64,000 nucleotides of DNA from Thermohalobaculum sp039030715 (GCA_039030715.1 JBCCDU010000007.1:17008-81007); one strand, 5' to 3'. Positions 15,726 to 24,834 are shown, counted from the first letter of the stretch. Numbers and translations: made by a program. The notes: generated by a model from the sequence alone, not told the origin.

Positions 15726-17932
15726 CACGATGGTTGCTAGCATGGGCGTTGCTGGCAGGCCTGGTCGTGGGCGCGGTTCTGACCGTCGAGCCGCGATCCG
15801 ACGCCGCCAGCATCTTCGGTGCCGAGCGTTCGGGGGCAGATCTGCTCGACACGGTCGAGGGGCGCGGGCTGACCATCGCCATTGTCTCGCCTGATCGGGC
15901 AGCGCGCAATCAAGTCGCGCTGGAGATCGCCGAGGCTTTGCGTAACGATCCGATGATTGCCGATGTCGCCGCCGGACCAGCGGCACCGAGCGCGGAGGTG
16001 TTGGACTGGCTCTGGCAACACCGCTTCCGGCTGACGCCGCCCGGTGCGGAGGATCTGACCCCCGATGCCATGGCTGCGCGGCTTCTCGACGCTCAGGCGG
16101 CACTCACCCGGGCCGAGGGGCTGGTCATCGCCCCCTATCTGCTGCGCGATCCCACAGGCAGCTTTCAGCGACTTTTGTCGAAGCTCTCAAGCCCAGGGCA
16201 GGGCGTGCAGCAAAGTGGCGGTGTCTGGCAGGCGCGCGACGGCAGCGCCGCTCTGATCTTCGCCAGGCTGGCGGACCGGCCCTATGATATTGCCGCGACG
16301 GGCGATCTGACCGTGCGGATCCGGGGGATGGCGGCGCAGAGCGATCTGCGCGCCATCGTCATTGGTCCGCGTGCGGTGGCGGCGGATATCTCCCGCCAGA
16401 CGGAGCGGGCGGCGGTCTGGGCGAGTGGTCTGGCGGGGGCGCTGCTGCTCGGCTGGCTCTGTCTGGTGCTGCGCCGACCGCAGGCGGTTCTCGTCTGTCT
16501 GTTGCCACTGGCGATCGGCTTTGCGGCGGCGGCTTTGACGGTGCAGCTCGCTTTCAGCTCGGTCCACGTGCTGGCGCTGGGTTTTGGCGGGGCGCTGATG
16601 GGGCTCGCCATCGACTACCCGCTGCATCTGCTCAGCCATCCGAGGGAGGTACGACAGCGCGCACGGCGTCTGGTGCTGCTGGGAGCTGGGACGACCGCGA
16701 TTGCGTTTCTTTCGCTGACCGGGGCGGGCCTGCCGGCCTTCGCCGAGATCGGCGTTTTCGTTGCGACCGGCCTGCTGAGCGCCGCCCTGACCACGCGTCT
16801 GTTGTTGAGCGACACCGTGGCACCTGTCCGCCCGCTGCGGTTCGAGCGGCTGCTTTGGCATCTGCCCTACAAGCCATTGCTGGCGGCGATTCTTGCGGGT
16901 TTGGGGATTTCGCTGGTCGTGACCTTTGAGACTGGCGATGACCGGCTGGTCGCGCTTCCCGGCGCCGTCGAAGACGATCTGCACGCGCTGCGCAGCATGC
17001 TAACCCTTCCCTCCGGCCGTTATCGCCTGACGGTAGAGGGCGCGAGCGCCGAGGAGGTCTTGCAGCGTCAACGGGCACTGTTACCCGTTCTGGATCAGAT
17101 GCGGGTTGATGAGGTGATCGGTGGATTTCAGATGCTGGGTCAGGTCCTTGCACCCGTCAGTCAACAGCAGGATCTTGCTCTCCCAGACCGTGGCACCTTC
17201 GTCGCAATCGCTGAGCAGGCTCTGCGGAACGCTGACATGGCTCCTGACTTTGCCGAAGCGCTGGGGGCGGATTACTTGGCTGCGATCCAGGCGCCCGTCG
17301 TTGTGCCGGACGACCTGCGCCAGTTGGGGGTGACGCGCGGGCTGGCAGCGCGGCTGGGACCGGGCGGTGCCGGTTGGATCGAAGCCGTCGCGCTCTATGA
17401 CACCGCTTTGCCAGACAAGCTGGCGAACTATCTGGCGGAGGCGTCAGTCCCCGGCGTTTCTTTCCTGGACACGCGTCAGTCGCTGTCAAGCGACCTGGCG
17501 GAGTTGAAAGCGCGCGTCCTGCAATGGCTGGCCATTGGGGCTGTACTGGCATTCGGCTTTTTGGCGCTGGTCAGCGCCAGGCCGCGTGACAGTATAGCTA
17601 TTGCGCTGTCTTGCGCCGGGGCGCTGGGGCTGACGATGCTGGTGCTGCTCATCGCCACGGGGCCGTTGGGGGTCTTTCAGATCATGGCGCTGATACTGGT
17701 CGTCGGTATCGGTGTCGATTATGGGATCTTCCTGACACTTGGGGGGGAGGAGCGCGTCGATGCCGCGCGCTCCTGCGGCCTTTGCGCCGTCTCGACCCTC
17801 CTGGCCTTTGGCGTCATGGCATTTTCCTCGGCGCCCGTTCTGGCGGAGATCGGTTTGACGGTTTCGCTGGGTGTGATCGCCATGCTAGGGCTTCATCTCG
17901 CCCATCCGCGCCTTGGATCCGTGCCCAGATGA
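15722..17932 (+). CDS. MMPL/RND-family lipid exporter
   Basis: 736-aa inner membrane transporter of the MMPL (RND superfamily) type. One N-terminal helix (WLLAWALLAGLVVGAVL), a periplasmic domain to about residue 225, then a cluster of helices carrying FGGALMGLAIDYPLHLL; a second helix, a second periplasmic domain (about 410-595) and a final helix cluster with VVGIGVDYGIFLTLGG. The two G-x-x-x-DY motifs are the proton-relay signature of RND proteins. It overlaps the LolA-like gene by ATGA. MMPL plus LolA-like carrier is the usual export pair in aryl-polyene-type clusters, moving the lipid-linked pigment towards the outer membrane. Confidence 0.92.
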   Translation: MTRWLLAWALLAGLVVGAVLTVEPRSDAASIFGAERSGADLLDTVEGRGLTIAIVSPDRAARNQVALEIAEALRNDPMIADVAAGPAAPSAEVLDWLWQHRFRLTPPGAEDLTPDAMAARLLDAQAALTRAEGLVIAPYLLRDPTGSFQRLLSKLSSPGQGVQQSGGVWQARDGSAALIFARLADRPYDIAATGDLTVRIRGMAAQSDLRAIVIGPRAVAADISRQTERAAVWASGLAGALLLGWLCLVLRRPQAVLVCLLPLAIGFAAAALTVQLAFSSVHVLALGFGGALMGLAIDYPLHLLSHPREVRQRARRLVLLGAGTTAIAFLSLTGAGLPAFAEIGVFVATGLLSAALTTRLLLSDTVAPVRPLRFERLLWHLPYKPLLAAILAGLGISLVVTFETGDDRLVALPGAVEDDLHALRSMLTLPSGRYRLTVEGASAEEVLQRQRALLPVLDQMRVDEVIGGFQMLGQVLAPVSQQQDLALPDRGTFVAIAEQALRNADMAPDFAEALGADYLAAIQAPVVVPDDLRQLGVTRGLAARLGPGGAGWIEAVALYDTALPDKLANYLAEASVPGVSFLDTRQSLSSDLAELKARVLQWLAIGAVLAFGFLALVSARPRDSIAIALSCAGALGLTMLVLLIATGPLGVFQIMALILVVGIGVDYGIFLTLGGEERVDAARSCGLCAVSTLLAFGVMAFSSAPVLAEIGLTVSLGVIAMLGLHLAHPRLGSVPR

Positions 17933-19116
17933 TCAAATCCCCCAACGCTGATATCCGGATTACCGCCACCTCGTTGGTGAGTTGCCTTGGCGCGGGGCGT
18001 GCGGCCCATCTCGGCGCGATGATCGACGGGCGGTCGGGTCTCGCCCCATGCGATTACGGTGATCTGGCGTTCTCCTGTCATATTGGGCGGGTCGCGGGGC
18101 TTGAGGATCTGACCTTTCCAGTAACTCACACCGCCTTTGACAACCGCGCGACACGGCTGGCATTGGCGGGGCTGGAAGTTGACGGTTTCGCCGATGCGGT
18201 GCAGACGATGCGGGCCCGCTGGGGGGCTGCGCGTTGCGGGGTGGTGCTGGGCACCTCGACCTCTGGCGTTGAACTGCTGGAGCAGGCTTATCGCAGCCGG
18301 CCCGCGGATCAGCCTCTGCCCTCCGGTTACTCGTTGCGCCACCACAACGATCATCAGGCGGTGACGGCGTTCCTGCAGGATCTGCTGGGGCTGGAGGGGC
18401 CATCCTATACGATTTCGACCGCCTGTTCCTCCTCGGCCAAGGCGATTGTGGATGCGGTCCAACTGGTGCGCGCAGGTGTCTGCGATGCTGTGCTGGCGGG
18501 GGGCGTCGACAGCCTCTGCCTCACCTCGCTGAACGGTTTCGAGGCGCTGCAACTGGTGTCTCGCCAACCCTGCCGCCCCTGCGATGCGGCGCGCGACGGG
18601 CTTTCGATTGGCGAGGGAGCGGCTTTTCTGATCGTCGAACGTGCCGAGGACGGAGCAAGCTTGGCCGGGATGGGCGAAAGCTCGGACGGGATCAACATGT
18701 CCACGCCACCGGAGGACGGGGCAGGGGCGGCCCAGGCCATGCGGGCGGCGCTGGCAGATGCCGGGCTTCAGCCGTCCGATATAGGCTATGTGAACCTGCA
18801 CGGCACCGCGACGCCGATCAACGATACGGCGGAGGCTGCGGCAGTGTCGGCGGTTATGGGAGACGAAGTTCCCGTCTCGTCGCTGAAAGGCGCCATCGGG
18901 CACACCTTGGGTGCTGCGGGCGCGTTGGAGGCAGTGATGTGCCTGCACGCGATGGAAGAGGGGATCGTACCCGGCAATATCGGGCTGGAGACCCTGGACC
19001 CGCAAATCCAATGTCGGATCCTGGCGCGGATGGAACACGCGCCCATCCGGCATGCGATCACCAATGCCTTCGGCTTCGGCGGCAACAATTGCGCCCTTTT
19101 GCTAAGCCGCTCATGA
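17929..19116 (+). CDS. Beta-ketoacyl-ACP synthase (elongating KS)
   Basis: 395-aa FabF/type II PKS ketosynthase with the full catalytic triad: active-site Cys in STACSSSAKA, His in NLHGTATPINDTAE, and the second His in KGAIGHTLGAAGALE with its Lys. The C-terminus FGFGGNNCALLL is canonical. It follows the MMPL gene at an ATGA overlap and is itself overlapped by a KS-like gene, the heterodimer arrangement of type II PKS and of aryl-polyene synthases. It would condense malonyl units onto the ACP-bound starter. Confidence 0.93.
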   Translation: MIKSPNADIRITATSLVSCLGAGRAAHLGAMIDGRSGLAPCDYGDLAFSCHIGRVAGLEDLTFPVTHTAFDNRATRLALAGLEVDGFADAVQTMRARWGAARCGVVLGTSTSGVELLEQAYRSRPADQPLPSGYSLRHHNDHQAVTAFLQDLLGLEGPSYTISTACSSSAKAIVDAVQLVRAGVCDAVLAGGVDSLCLTSLNGFEALQLVSRQPCRPCDAARDGLSIGEGAAFLIVERAEDGASLAGMGESSDGINMSTPPEDGAGAAQAMRAALADAGLQPSDIGYVNLHGTATPINDTAEAAAVSAVMGDEVPVSSLKGAIGHTLGAAGALEAVMCLHAMEEGIVPGNIGLETLDPQIQCRILARMEHAPIRHAITNAFGFGGNNCALLLSRS

Positions 19117-19895
19117 GGTTCACCGCCTATATCGACGCACTGGGCTTCGCGGCGCCCGGGATCGCGGATTTCGGCGCACTGGGCAAGCGCTTGCAAGGCG
19201 GCATCTGGGCGGCGGAACCTTGGGAGCCCGCCCCCGGCTGCCTGGCGCCCCGGCAGGCCAAGCGCCTGAGCCCCGCGATCCGACTGGCGTTGCTGGTGGG
19301 CGAGGCCGTGGGCCCGGCATTGGGCGAGGACGCTGCCTGGGTCTTCGCGTCCTCCGTCGGAGAGGGCGAGACACTGAACGTGATCCTCTCGGCCCTTTGC
19401 GAACCGGACATGATGATCCAGCCTTTGCGCTTTCAGAACGCGGTCCACAATGCAGCGGCCGGGCAATGGAGCATTGCGGCGGGCATCAAGGGTCCGATGA
19501 CCAGTATCGCGGCCTATGACCAGACCTTCGGAGCAGGCCTGCTGAAGGCGCTGCTGCAGGCGAGGCTGGAGGATCGGCCGGTTGGCCTTGTGCTCTACGA
19601 CGCGCCGATCCCAGTGCCGCTGGATGAGAAGCGGCCCTTGGGCGTTCCGATGGGGGCTGCGCTTGCTCTGTCGCCGCGCCAGGGCGCGAGTTCGCGCGCA
19701 GTGCTAAAGGTCGAAGTCACGACAGGCGATGCGACCGAACCGAGGAGCGAGGCTGCCAAGGCGTTGTCTGCGACTGGAAACCCGGTGGCGGCTGTGCTGC
19801 CGCTTTACGAAGTCATAGCCTCGCGCATGTCCGGGTCTGTGATGATTGCCCAGCACGGGGGTGCTGCGTTGCGCTGCGAGGTCGAATGTCTGTGA
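19113..19895 (+). CDS. Short KS-like protein without active-site cysteine (chain-length-factor-like)
   Basis: 260-aa protein resembling the N-terminal half of ketosynthases (the Ketoacyl-synt_2 type). FASSVGEGETLNVIL and FQNAVHNAAAGQWSIAAG are the recognisable segments. The position of the nucleophile is occupied by MTSIAAYDQTFGAGLL, with no cysteine, and the C-terminal histidine motifs are missing because the protein stops early. It overlaps the complete KS gene by ATGA, so it is likely its non-catalytic partner (ApeC-like or CLF-like), setting chain length or stabilising the KS. Confidence 0.83.
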   Translation: MRFTAYIDALGFAAPGIADFGALGKRLQGGIWAAEPWEPAPGCLAPRQAKRLSPAIRLALLVGEAVGPALGEDAAWVFASSVGEGETLNVILSALCEPDMMIQPLRFQNAVHNAAAGQWSIAAGIKGPMTSIAAYDQTFGAGLLKALLQARLEDRPVGLVLYDAPIPVPLDEKRPLGVPMGAALALSPRQGASSRAVLKVEVTTGDATEPRSEAAKALSATGNPVAAVLPLYEVIASRMSGSVMIAQHGGAALRCEVECL

Positions 19896-20314
19896 CCGAG
19901 GATGCACTCGCCCGGATGCCGCACAAGGGCACGATGCTGCTGATCGAGCGGGTGGAGCGAATGGAAGCTGGCCGGATAAGCTGCCTTGCGCGGGATCATT
20001 GCACGCCTGATTATCCATTGCGCGTCGGTTCACGGTTGATGAGCGTTGCCTTGGTCGAGTTGGGCGCCCAGGCCGCAGCCGCCCACGCGTCGGTCCACGG
20101 CATCGCGGGGGCGCATACCGGTCTGCTATTGTCCTTGCGCGGGGTCGAGGTGCTGCTGGCCGAGGCGGATGGCATCGCTGCCCCTCTCGCAATCGAGGCG
20201 GGGCGGATCGAAACCACTGAAGCCGGGGCGCATTACCGGTTCACGATCGAGGGAGAAGGCCGCAAAATGCTGAAGGGCGAAGCGATGCTGAGCATGCAGG
20301 CGGTGGGTCGATGA
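19886..20314 (+). CDS. Hotdog-fold dehydratase (ApeP-like)
   Basis: 142-aa hotdog protein starting at ATG 19886, ten bases inside the preceding gene. RMPHKGTMLLIERVERME is the FabZ-like lead (PH..PMLLVD in FabZ), YPLRVGSRLMSVALVELGAQ is the long central helix with the Glu of the active site (VELGAQ), and the rest forms the sheet. It differs from the 105-aa dehydratase earlier in the operon; two different dehydratases are normal in aryl-polyene clusters. Confidence 0.83.
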   Translation: MSVTEDALARMPHKGTMLLIERVERMEAGRISCLARDHCTPDYPLRVGSRLMSVALVELGAQAAAAHASVHGIAGAHTGLLLSLRGVEVLLAEADGIAAPLAIEAGRIETTEAGAHYRFTIEGEGRKMLKGEAMLSMQAVGR

Positions 20315-21024
20315 AGCGGGCGCTGGTTACTGGCGGGGCAAGCCCGATCGGCGCCGCGATTGCGGCGGAACTGGGCGAAGCGGGCATCCATGTGATCGTC
20401 CACGCGAATACCAGCCGCGATGCCGCCGAAGCCGTCGCCTCGCGGATCCGCGAGACGGGCGGCAGCGCCGAGGTGCTGATCGCCGACCTGACCGATCCTG
20501 CGGCTGAGGAAACGCTGGCCACCCTGGCCGAAGACCCGGTTCAGATCCTCGTCCACAATGCCGGTCTACAACGCGACATGCCCTTCGCGGCGATGGAACG
20601 CGAGGACTGGACACGCGTGATCGATGTCAATCTCAACAGCTTTTTCACCGCGCTGCGCCCGCTAATCATGCCGATGATGCGCAGCCGCTGGGGCCGGATC
20701 GTTGCGATCTCCTCGCTGACGGCGGTCCGGGGCAATCGGGGACAGACCAACTATGCCGCGGCCAAGGGGGGATTGCTGCCGCTGTCCAAGTCGCTGACGC
20801 GGGAATATGGCTCTCGCGGGATCACCGCCAATGTGATCGCGCCCGGCGTGATCGACACGCCGGAGACGCGCGCCTTGGACAATTTCGAAGACCTGATCCG
20901 CTTTTCACCAGCCGGAAGGGCGGGGCACCCCGGCGAGGTTGCGGCATTGACGGCCTTTCTTGTCTCGGAAAAAGCTGCATATCTTTCCGGGCAACTGATT
21001 TGTCTTGATGGAGGCAGCAGCTAG
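20311..21024 (+). CDS. 3-oxoacyl-ACP reductase (FabG-like SDR)
   Basis: 237-aa short-chain dehydrogenase. NADPH-binding VTGGASPIGAAIA (TGxxxxIG form), NAG in LVHNAG, and the catalytic S-x12-Y-x3-K seen in ISSLTAVRGNRGQTNYAAAK. APGVIDT and the closing YLSGQLICLDGG are FabG-like. It would reduce the beta-keto group after each condensation. Four-base overlap with the dehydratase gene upstream. Confidence 0.93.
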   Translation: MKRALVTGGASPIGAAIAAELGEAGIHVIVHANTSRDAAEAVASRIRETGGSAEVLIADLTDPAAEETLATLAEDPVQILVHNAGLQRDMPFAAMEREDWTRVIDVNLNSFFTALRPLIMPMMRSRWGRIVAISSLTAVRGNRGQTNYAAAKGGLLPLSKSLTREYGSRGITANVIAPGVIDTPETRALDNFEDLIRFSPAGRAGHPGEVAALTAFLVSEKAAYLSGQLICLDGGSS

Positions 21025-21027
21025 CCC

Positions 21028-22320
21028 ATGACCCTTGCACAACCGATCGAAACGCAGGCGGGCACCGTCAAACCCGAAACCTGCGATGTGTTCATCCTTG
21101 GCGGTGGGCCGGGTGGCGCGGCGACTGCCATTCGCCTGGCCGAGGCCGGTCTGAACGTGGTGATGGCGGAGAAGGCCCGTCACCCGCGCTTCCATATCGG
21201 CGAGTCGCTTTTGCCGCATACCCTGCCTATGCTGGAGCGGCTGGGCGTGCTGGACCGTGCGCGCGCCATCGGGGTCCACAAGTCCGGGGCGGAGTTTATC
21301 AGCGAGGACGGCAAGCTGAACCCAGTGTTCAACTTCAGCCGCGCGCTCTGCGATGGGCCCGGCCATGCTTATCAGGTGCGCCGCCAGGACTTCGACAAGC
21401 TGTTGTTCGACCGGGCGGCCGAAGTGGGCGCGATGACGATGGAGGAGACCACGGCCACGATCCTCTCCTGCGACGACGAGATGGCGGTGATCCAGACCGA
21501 TAACGCCGAGGGGGAGACGCGGATCTTTCAGGCACAGTTTCTGGTCGATGCTTCGGGCCGGTCGACTGTGACGGCCAAGATGCGGGCCGAGAAGTCGCCG
21601 GACCCGCGCAACACCTCCGCCGCCATCTTCGGTCATTTCCGGAATGTTCCCCGGGCAGAGGGCGAGCGCGGTGGCAACATCCGCATCCATCTGACCACAC
21701 CCGGCTGGATGTGGCAGATTCCGCTGCAGAACGGCATCACCTCCATCGGCATGGTGGCGCCCGGAGATCACATGGCCAAGCGCGATTGCGGGATCGAGGA
21801 GTTCTTTCGTGCCCATTGTGCCAAACATCCCGACATCTCCGCCCTTATAGAGGGTGCGGAATTGACTGGAGAGCTGCGCGCCACTGGCAACTTCTCCTAC
21901 CGGGCAGCGCAGGCGGTGGGGCCTGGCCATATCAAGGTGGGCGATGCGTTTGGCTTCATCGACCCAGTCTTCTCGACCGGTGTACACTTGGCGCTGAACA
22001 GCGCGAACGAGGCGGCGGACGCGCTGCTGGCGGCGCGTGCCAATCCTGGCCGGCGCGATGCACTGATGGCCAAGTACGACCGCCATATCAAAAAGCGCCT
22101 CGATTATGTATCCTGGTTTATCTACCGCATTCACGACCCGGCATTTCGCGAGATGCTCTTGAACCCGCGCAACATCCTCGGTATCGAGCAGGCCGTGATT
22201 TCGCTGCTTGCGGGCGATTTCCGGAAAGATCTGCGGATCCGCTCACGGATCTGGGTTTTTAAGTTGCTGCGATACGCGGTCGAGAAGCGTCAGGCCGCCA
22301 GGGGATACGAGCATGCGTGA
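21028..22320 (+). CDS. Flavin-dependent halogenase-like FAD oxidoreductase
   Basis: 430-aa FAD protein of the tryptophan-halogenase/geranylgeranyl-reductase group. ILGGGPGGAATAIRLAEAG is the GxGxxG dinucleotide site; HIGESLLPHTLP and the C-terminal FAD motif VGDAFGFIDPVFSTGVHLA follow. PGWMWQIPL contains the WxWxIP motif used to mark flavin-dependent halogenases. The xanthomonadin (pig) locus of Xanthomonas is known to include a halogenase-like gene, so halogenation or hydroxylation of the aryl polyene is plausible. It could also be a monooxygenase or reductase; the motif alone does not settle activity. It starts only three bases after the ketoreductase. Confidence 0.87.
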   Translation: MTLAQPIETQAGTVKPETCDVFILGGGPGGAATAIRLAEAGLNVVMAEKARHPRFHIGESLLPHTLPMLERLGVLDRARAIGVHKSGAEFISEDGKLNPVFNFSRALCDGPGHAYQVRRQDFDKLLFDRAAEVGAMTMEETTATILSCDDEMAVIQTDNAEGETRIFQAQFLVDASGRSTVTAKMRAEKSPDPRNTSAAIFGHFRNVPRAEGERGGNIRIHLTTPGWMWQIPLQNGITSIGMVAPGDHMAKRDCGIEEFFRAHCAKHPDISALIEGAELTGELRATGNFSYRAAQAVGPGHIKVGDAFGFIDPVFSTGVHLALNSANEAADALLAARANPGRRDALMAKYDRHIKKRLDYVSWFIYRIHDPAFREMLLNPRNILGIEQAVISLLAGDFRKDLRIRSRIWVFKLLRYAVEKRQAARGYEHA

Positions 22321-22600
22321 CGAGGTGGGACCGGGGGTCGACAAGGCGCTGCGCCTAGAGGTGGCAGCGCTGATCGTGGATACTCTGGTCCTGGAAGACG
22401 TGACGGCCGAGGAGATCGTGCCGGACGAGCCGCTTTTCGGCGATGGGTTAGGGCTCGACTCCATCGACGCTCTGGAGCTTGCCTTTGCCATTGCCAAGAC
22501 CTACGGCTTCAAGCTGCGCTCGGACGACCAGCGCAACCGCGATATCTTCGCCTCGCTGAACGCGCTGAGCGCTCATATCGCTGAAAACAGGACCAAGTGA
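22313..22600 (+). CDS. Acyl carrier protein
   Basis: 95-aa acyl carrier protein. The phosphopantetheine attachment serine is in DGLGLDSIDALEL at about residue 50, and the acidic helix II (LELAFAIAKTYGF) is typical. ATG 22313 overlaps the flavoprotein stop by eight bases. Most aryl-polyene clusters have two ACP genes; I find only one here. GTG in the next gene overlaps its stop. Confidence 0.9.
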   Translation: MRDEVGPGVDKALRLEVAALIVDTLVLEDVTAEEIVPDEPLFGDGLGLDSIDALELAFAIAKTYGFKLRSDDQRNRDIFASLNALSAHIAENRTK

Positions 22601-23250
22601 GGCGTCTGGGTCGGATGCCGGGGTATCTGATCTTGTTGGGTCTGGCGGCTGGCTCTGTCGCGCTCTGGCTGAACATTTTGCCTGTCCAGATCTTCGATTG
22701 GATTTTCGCGATCGTGATGGTCGCGACCTGCTGGGGGATTCTGCCGCGCGCGGGCGTGCCGCGCGTCGTGGCGCCCCCCCTGGCATTCGCGATTGTCGGC
22801 GCCGTGGTTCTGGCGCAATGGTTCGAGCCCGAGATCCGGATCGCGCCCTATATGGCGATCTTCATTGTGAATATCGCGATGGGGTCAATCTTCGCCCGTG
22901 GCCTGTTGCCGGGGCGTGAGCCGATCCTGATGCAAGTGATCGAACTGATGAACCTGGACAAGGGCCAGGGCGCGGGCTTCACGCCTGTCTTCCGGCGCTT
23001 TGTGCGGGGGCAGTGTGCCCTCTGGGCCGTGCTGGGCTTCGCATCCGGGTTTCTGGGCGGCGCGGCGATGCTGCTGCCCGCCACACGCGGGGTCTTGGAC
23101 CCGGCGATCAGCGCGCTGCTGCTGGGGCAACTCGCGTGGTTCGTGCTGTCGCATCACTATGCTTCTTGGCGCTATGGCCGGTCCGAGCGGTGGCTGATGA
23201 CAATGAAGGTGATGAGCCGACCGGCCACCTGGTCCGCGCTGAAGATCTGA
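22597..23250 (+). CDS. COG4648-type membrane protein
   Basis: 217-aa inner membrane protein. Hydrophobic segments at about residues 8-27 (PGYLILLGLAAGSVALWL), 30-48, 57-75 (APPLAFAIVGAVVLAQWF), 85-100, 140-160 (LWAVLGFASGFLGGAAMLL) and 170-188. Membrane proteins of this COG4648 type are regularly found beside ACP and acyl-ligase genes in aryl-polyene-type clusters; their function is not known to me. GTG 22597 overlaps the ACP stop (GTGA). Confidence 0.82.
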   Translation: MRRLGRMPGYLILLGLAAGSVALWLNILPVQIFDWIFAIVMVATCWGILPRAGVPRVVAPPLAFAIVGAVVLAQWFEPEIRIAPYMAIFIVNIAMGSIFARGLLPGREPILMQVIELMNLDKGQGAGFTPVFRRFVRGQCALWAVLGFASGFLGGAAMLLPATRGVLDPAISALLLGQLAWFVLSHHYASWRYGRSERWLMTMKVMSRPATWSALKI

Positions 23251-23252
23251 CC

Positions 23253-24614
23253 ATGGTTGGTGCTGACACGCCGCTTTGTTTTGCGGCATGCGAAGGGCGA
23301 GCCAGAACATGGGCGCAGTTCGCGGGCGATGTGGCGGCGCTGTCGGTGCGGATTTCAGGTGCGCGGCATGTCTGCAACCTGTTCGAGGATCGTTACGATT
23401 TCATGGTGGGCCTTGCGGCAGCGGTCTTGAACGGTCAGCGCACGATCCTGCCCGCTGCCCGCGCGCCCGGCGCCGTCAGCGCGGCACTGCGCGAGGCCGA
23501 GAGCATCTGTCTGCTGGGCCATACAGATGCCGAGGAGACGTTCGAAGACACTGTGCCCGAGTTGGGTGGAGGCGCGGCGTCGGATCCTGCGACATTGCCG
23601 TCGGATCTTATGGCGGCCACTGGAGACATTGCTGTCTTCACCTCCGGCTCGACCGGCGTTCCGGTGCGCCATCTGAAGACTTGGGCCGGGCTTGCGGGCG
23701 GCGCGCGGATCACAGACGCGCTCTTCGCCCATGCCGGACTGGCGGGGCGGCGTTTTGCCATCGTGGGGACGACGCCGCATCAGCATATGTATGGGCTGGA
23801 AGCGGCGGTGTTCACGGGGTTCGAGGGGCGCTGCCTCTATCGCGGGACGGTGTTCTTCCCAGAGGATCTGATTGGCGTCGCGGCCGCAGCAGAGCGCGCG
23901 GGCTTCAAGGCTTTGGCGCTGATCAGCAGTCCCGCGCATCTGAAGTTTCTGGCGCCGGCGCTCACCGATCTGCCAATCTTCCGCATGGTGTTGTCCGCCA
24001 CCGCCCCCTTGCCGCACGCCCTGGCGCAGCGGCTGGAGGCCCGGGCCGATCCCATGGCGGTGTTCGAAATCTATGGCAGTACCGAGAGCGGTACGCTTGC
24101 CTGGCGGCGGGGGCCTGCGGACGGCGATTGGACGTTGGCTGAGGGTGTCTCGATCACCCCGGGCGAGCCTGCACCGATTGCCGACGCCTCGCATCTGGTC
24201 GCGCCCGTGCCGCTTGGCGATGCGGTCGAGATCACAGCCAACGGGCGCCTGCGTCTACTTGGGCGCCTGGGCGACATGATCCAAGTCGCGGGCAAGCGCA
24301 CCAGCCTTGGCGCGCTGAACGCCATCCTGCTGGCGGCTGCGGACTTGCAGGATGGTATCGTCCTGCGCGAGCGGACCGAGGGGGACGACATCTTGACCAT
24401 CGCTGCTGTCCGCCAGGCTGCCGACCCTTTGGGTCCGCAGGCACGCCGCGCGGCCATTCGTCAACACATGGCGGCCCATACCGATCCGGTCTTCGTGCCG
24501 CGCCGGATCGAATTTATCGAAGGTTTGCCGAGAAATGCGACCGGGAAGGTCGAAGAAAAGACGCGTGCGGCAATCCTGCGCCGTATCTGCAAGGGCCAGC
24601 GGCCAGCCGAATGA
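23253..24614 (+). CDS. Acyl/aryl-AMP ligase (ApeH-like)
   Basis: 453-aa ANL-superfamily adenylating enzyme. FTSGSTGVPVRHLKTW is the AMP-binding P-loop, lacking the usual Lys after Pro; EIYGSTESGTLAWR is motif A5; LLGRLGDMIQVAGKRTSL holds the hinge region; and LPRNATGKVEEK carries the catalytic lysine. It would activate the aromatic or fatty starter acid and load it onto the ACP. It is the last gene of the operon. ATG 23253 starts two bases after the previous stop. Confidence 0.87.
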   Translation: MVGADTPLCFAACEGRARTWAQFAGDVAALSVRISGARHVCNLFEDRYDFMVGLAAAVLNGQRTILPAARAPGAVSAALREAESICLLGHTDAEETFEDTVPELGGGAASDPATLPSDLMAATGDIAVFTSGSTGVPVRHLKTWAGLAGGARITDALFAHAGLAGRRFAIVGTTPHQHMYGLEAAVFTGFEGRCLYRGTVFFPEDLIGVAAAAERAGFKALALISSPAHLKFLAPALTDLPIFRMVLSATAPLPHALAQRLEARADPMAVFEIYGSTESGTLAWRRGPADGDWTLAEGVSITPGEPAPIADASHLVAPVPLGDAVEITANGRLRLLGRLGDMIQVAGKRTSLGALNAILLAAADLQDGIVLRERTEGDDILTIAAVRQAADPLGPQARRAAIRQHMAAHTDPVFVPRRIEFIEGLPRNATGKVEEKTRAAILRRICKGQRPAE

Positions 24615-24834
24615 TTCCATCACGCTTGGGCTTGATATTTTCAGGACAAGCGCCCGCATTCGAGCGAATCAATTTTTGACAATCAAGATTTGCGTCACTT
24701 CTCTGAAATAATTCACATTGTGGCCGTTCGGCCACTTCTTCTCTTGCTCGACCGCACCAAAATTCTTAGCATCTGCGAAACAAAAGCAAGGCCTGTGAGG
24801 CGGGCTAGTATTTGTTCGAGCTGGAGAAGTCCGT

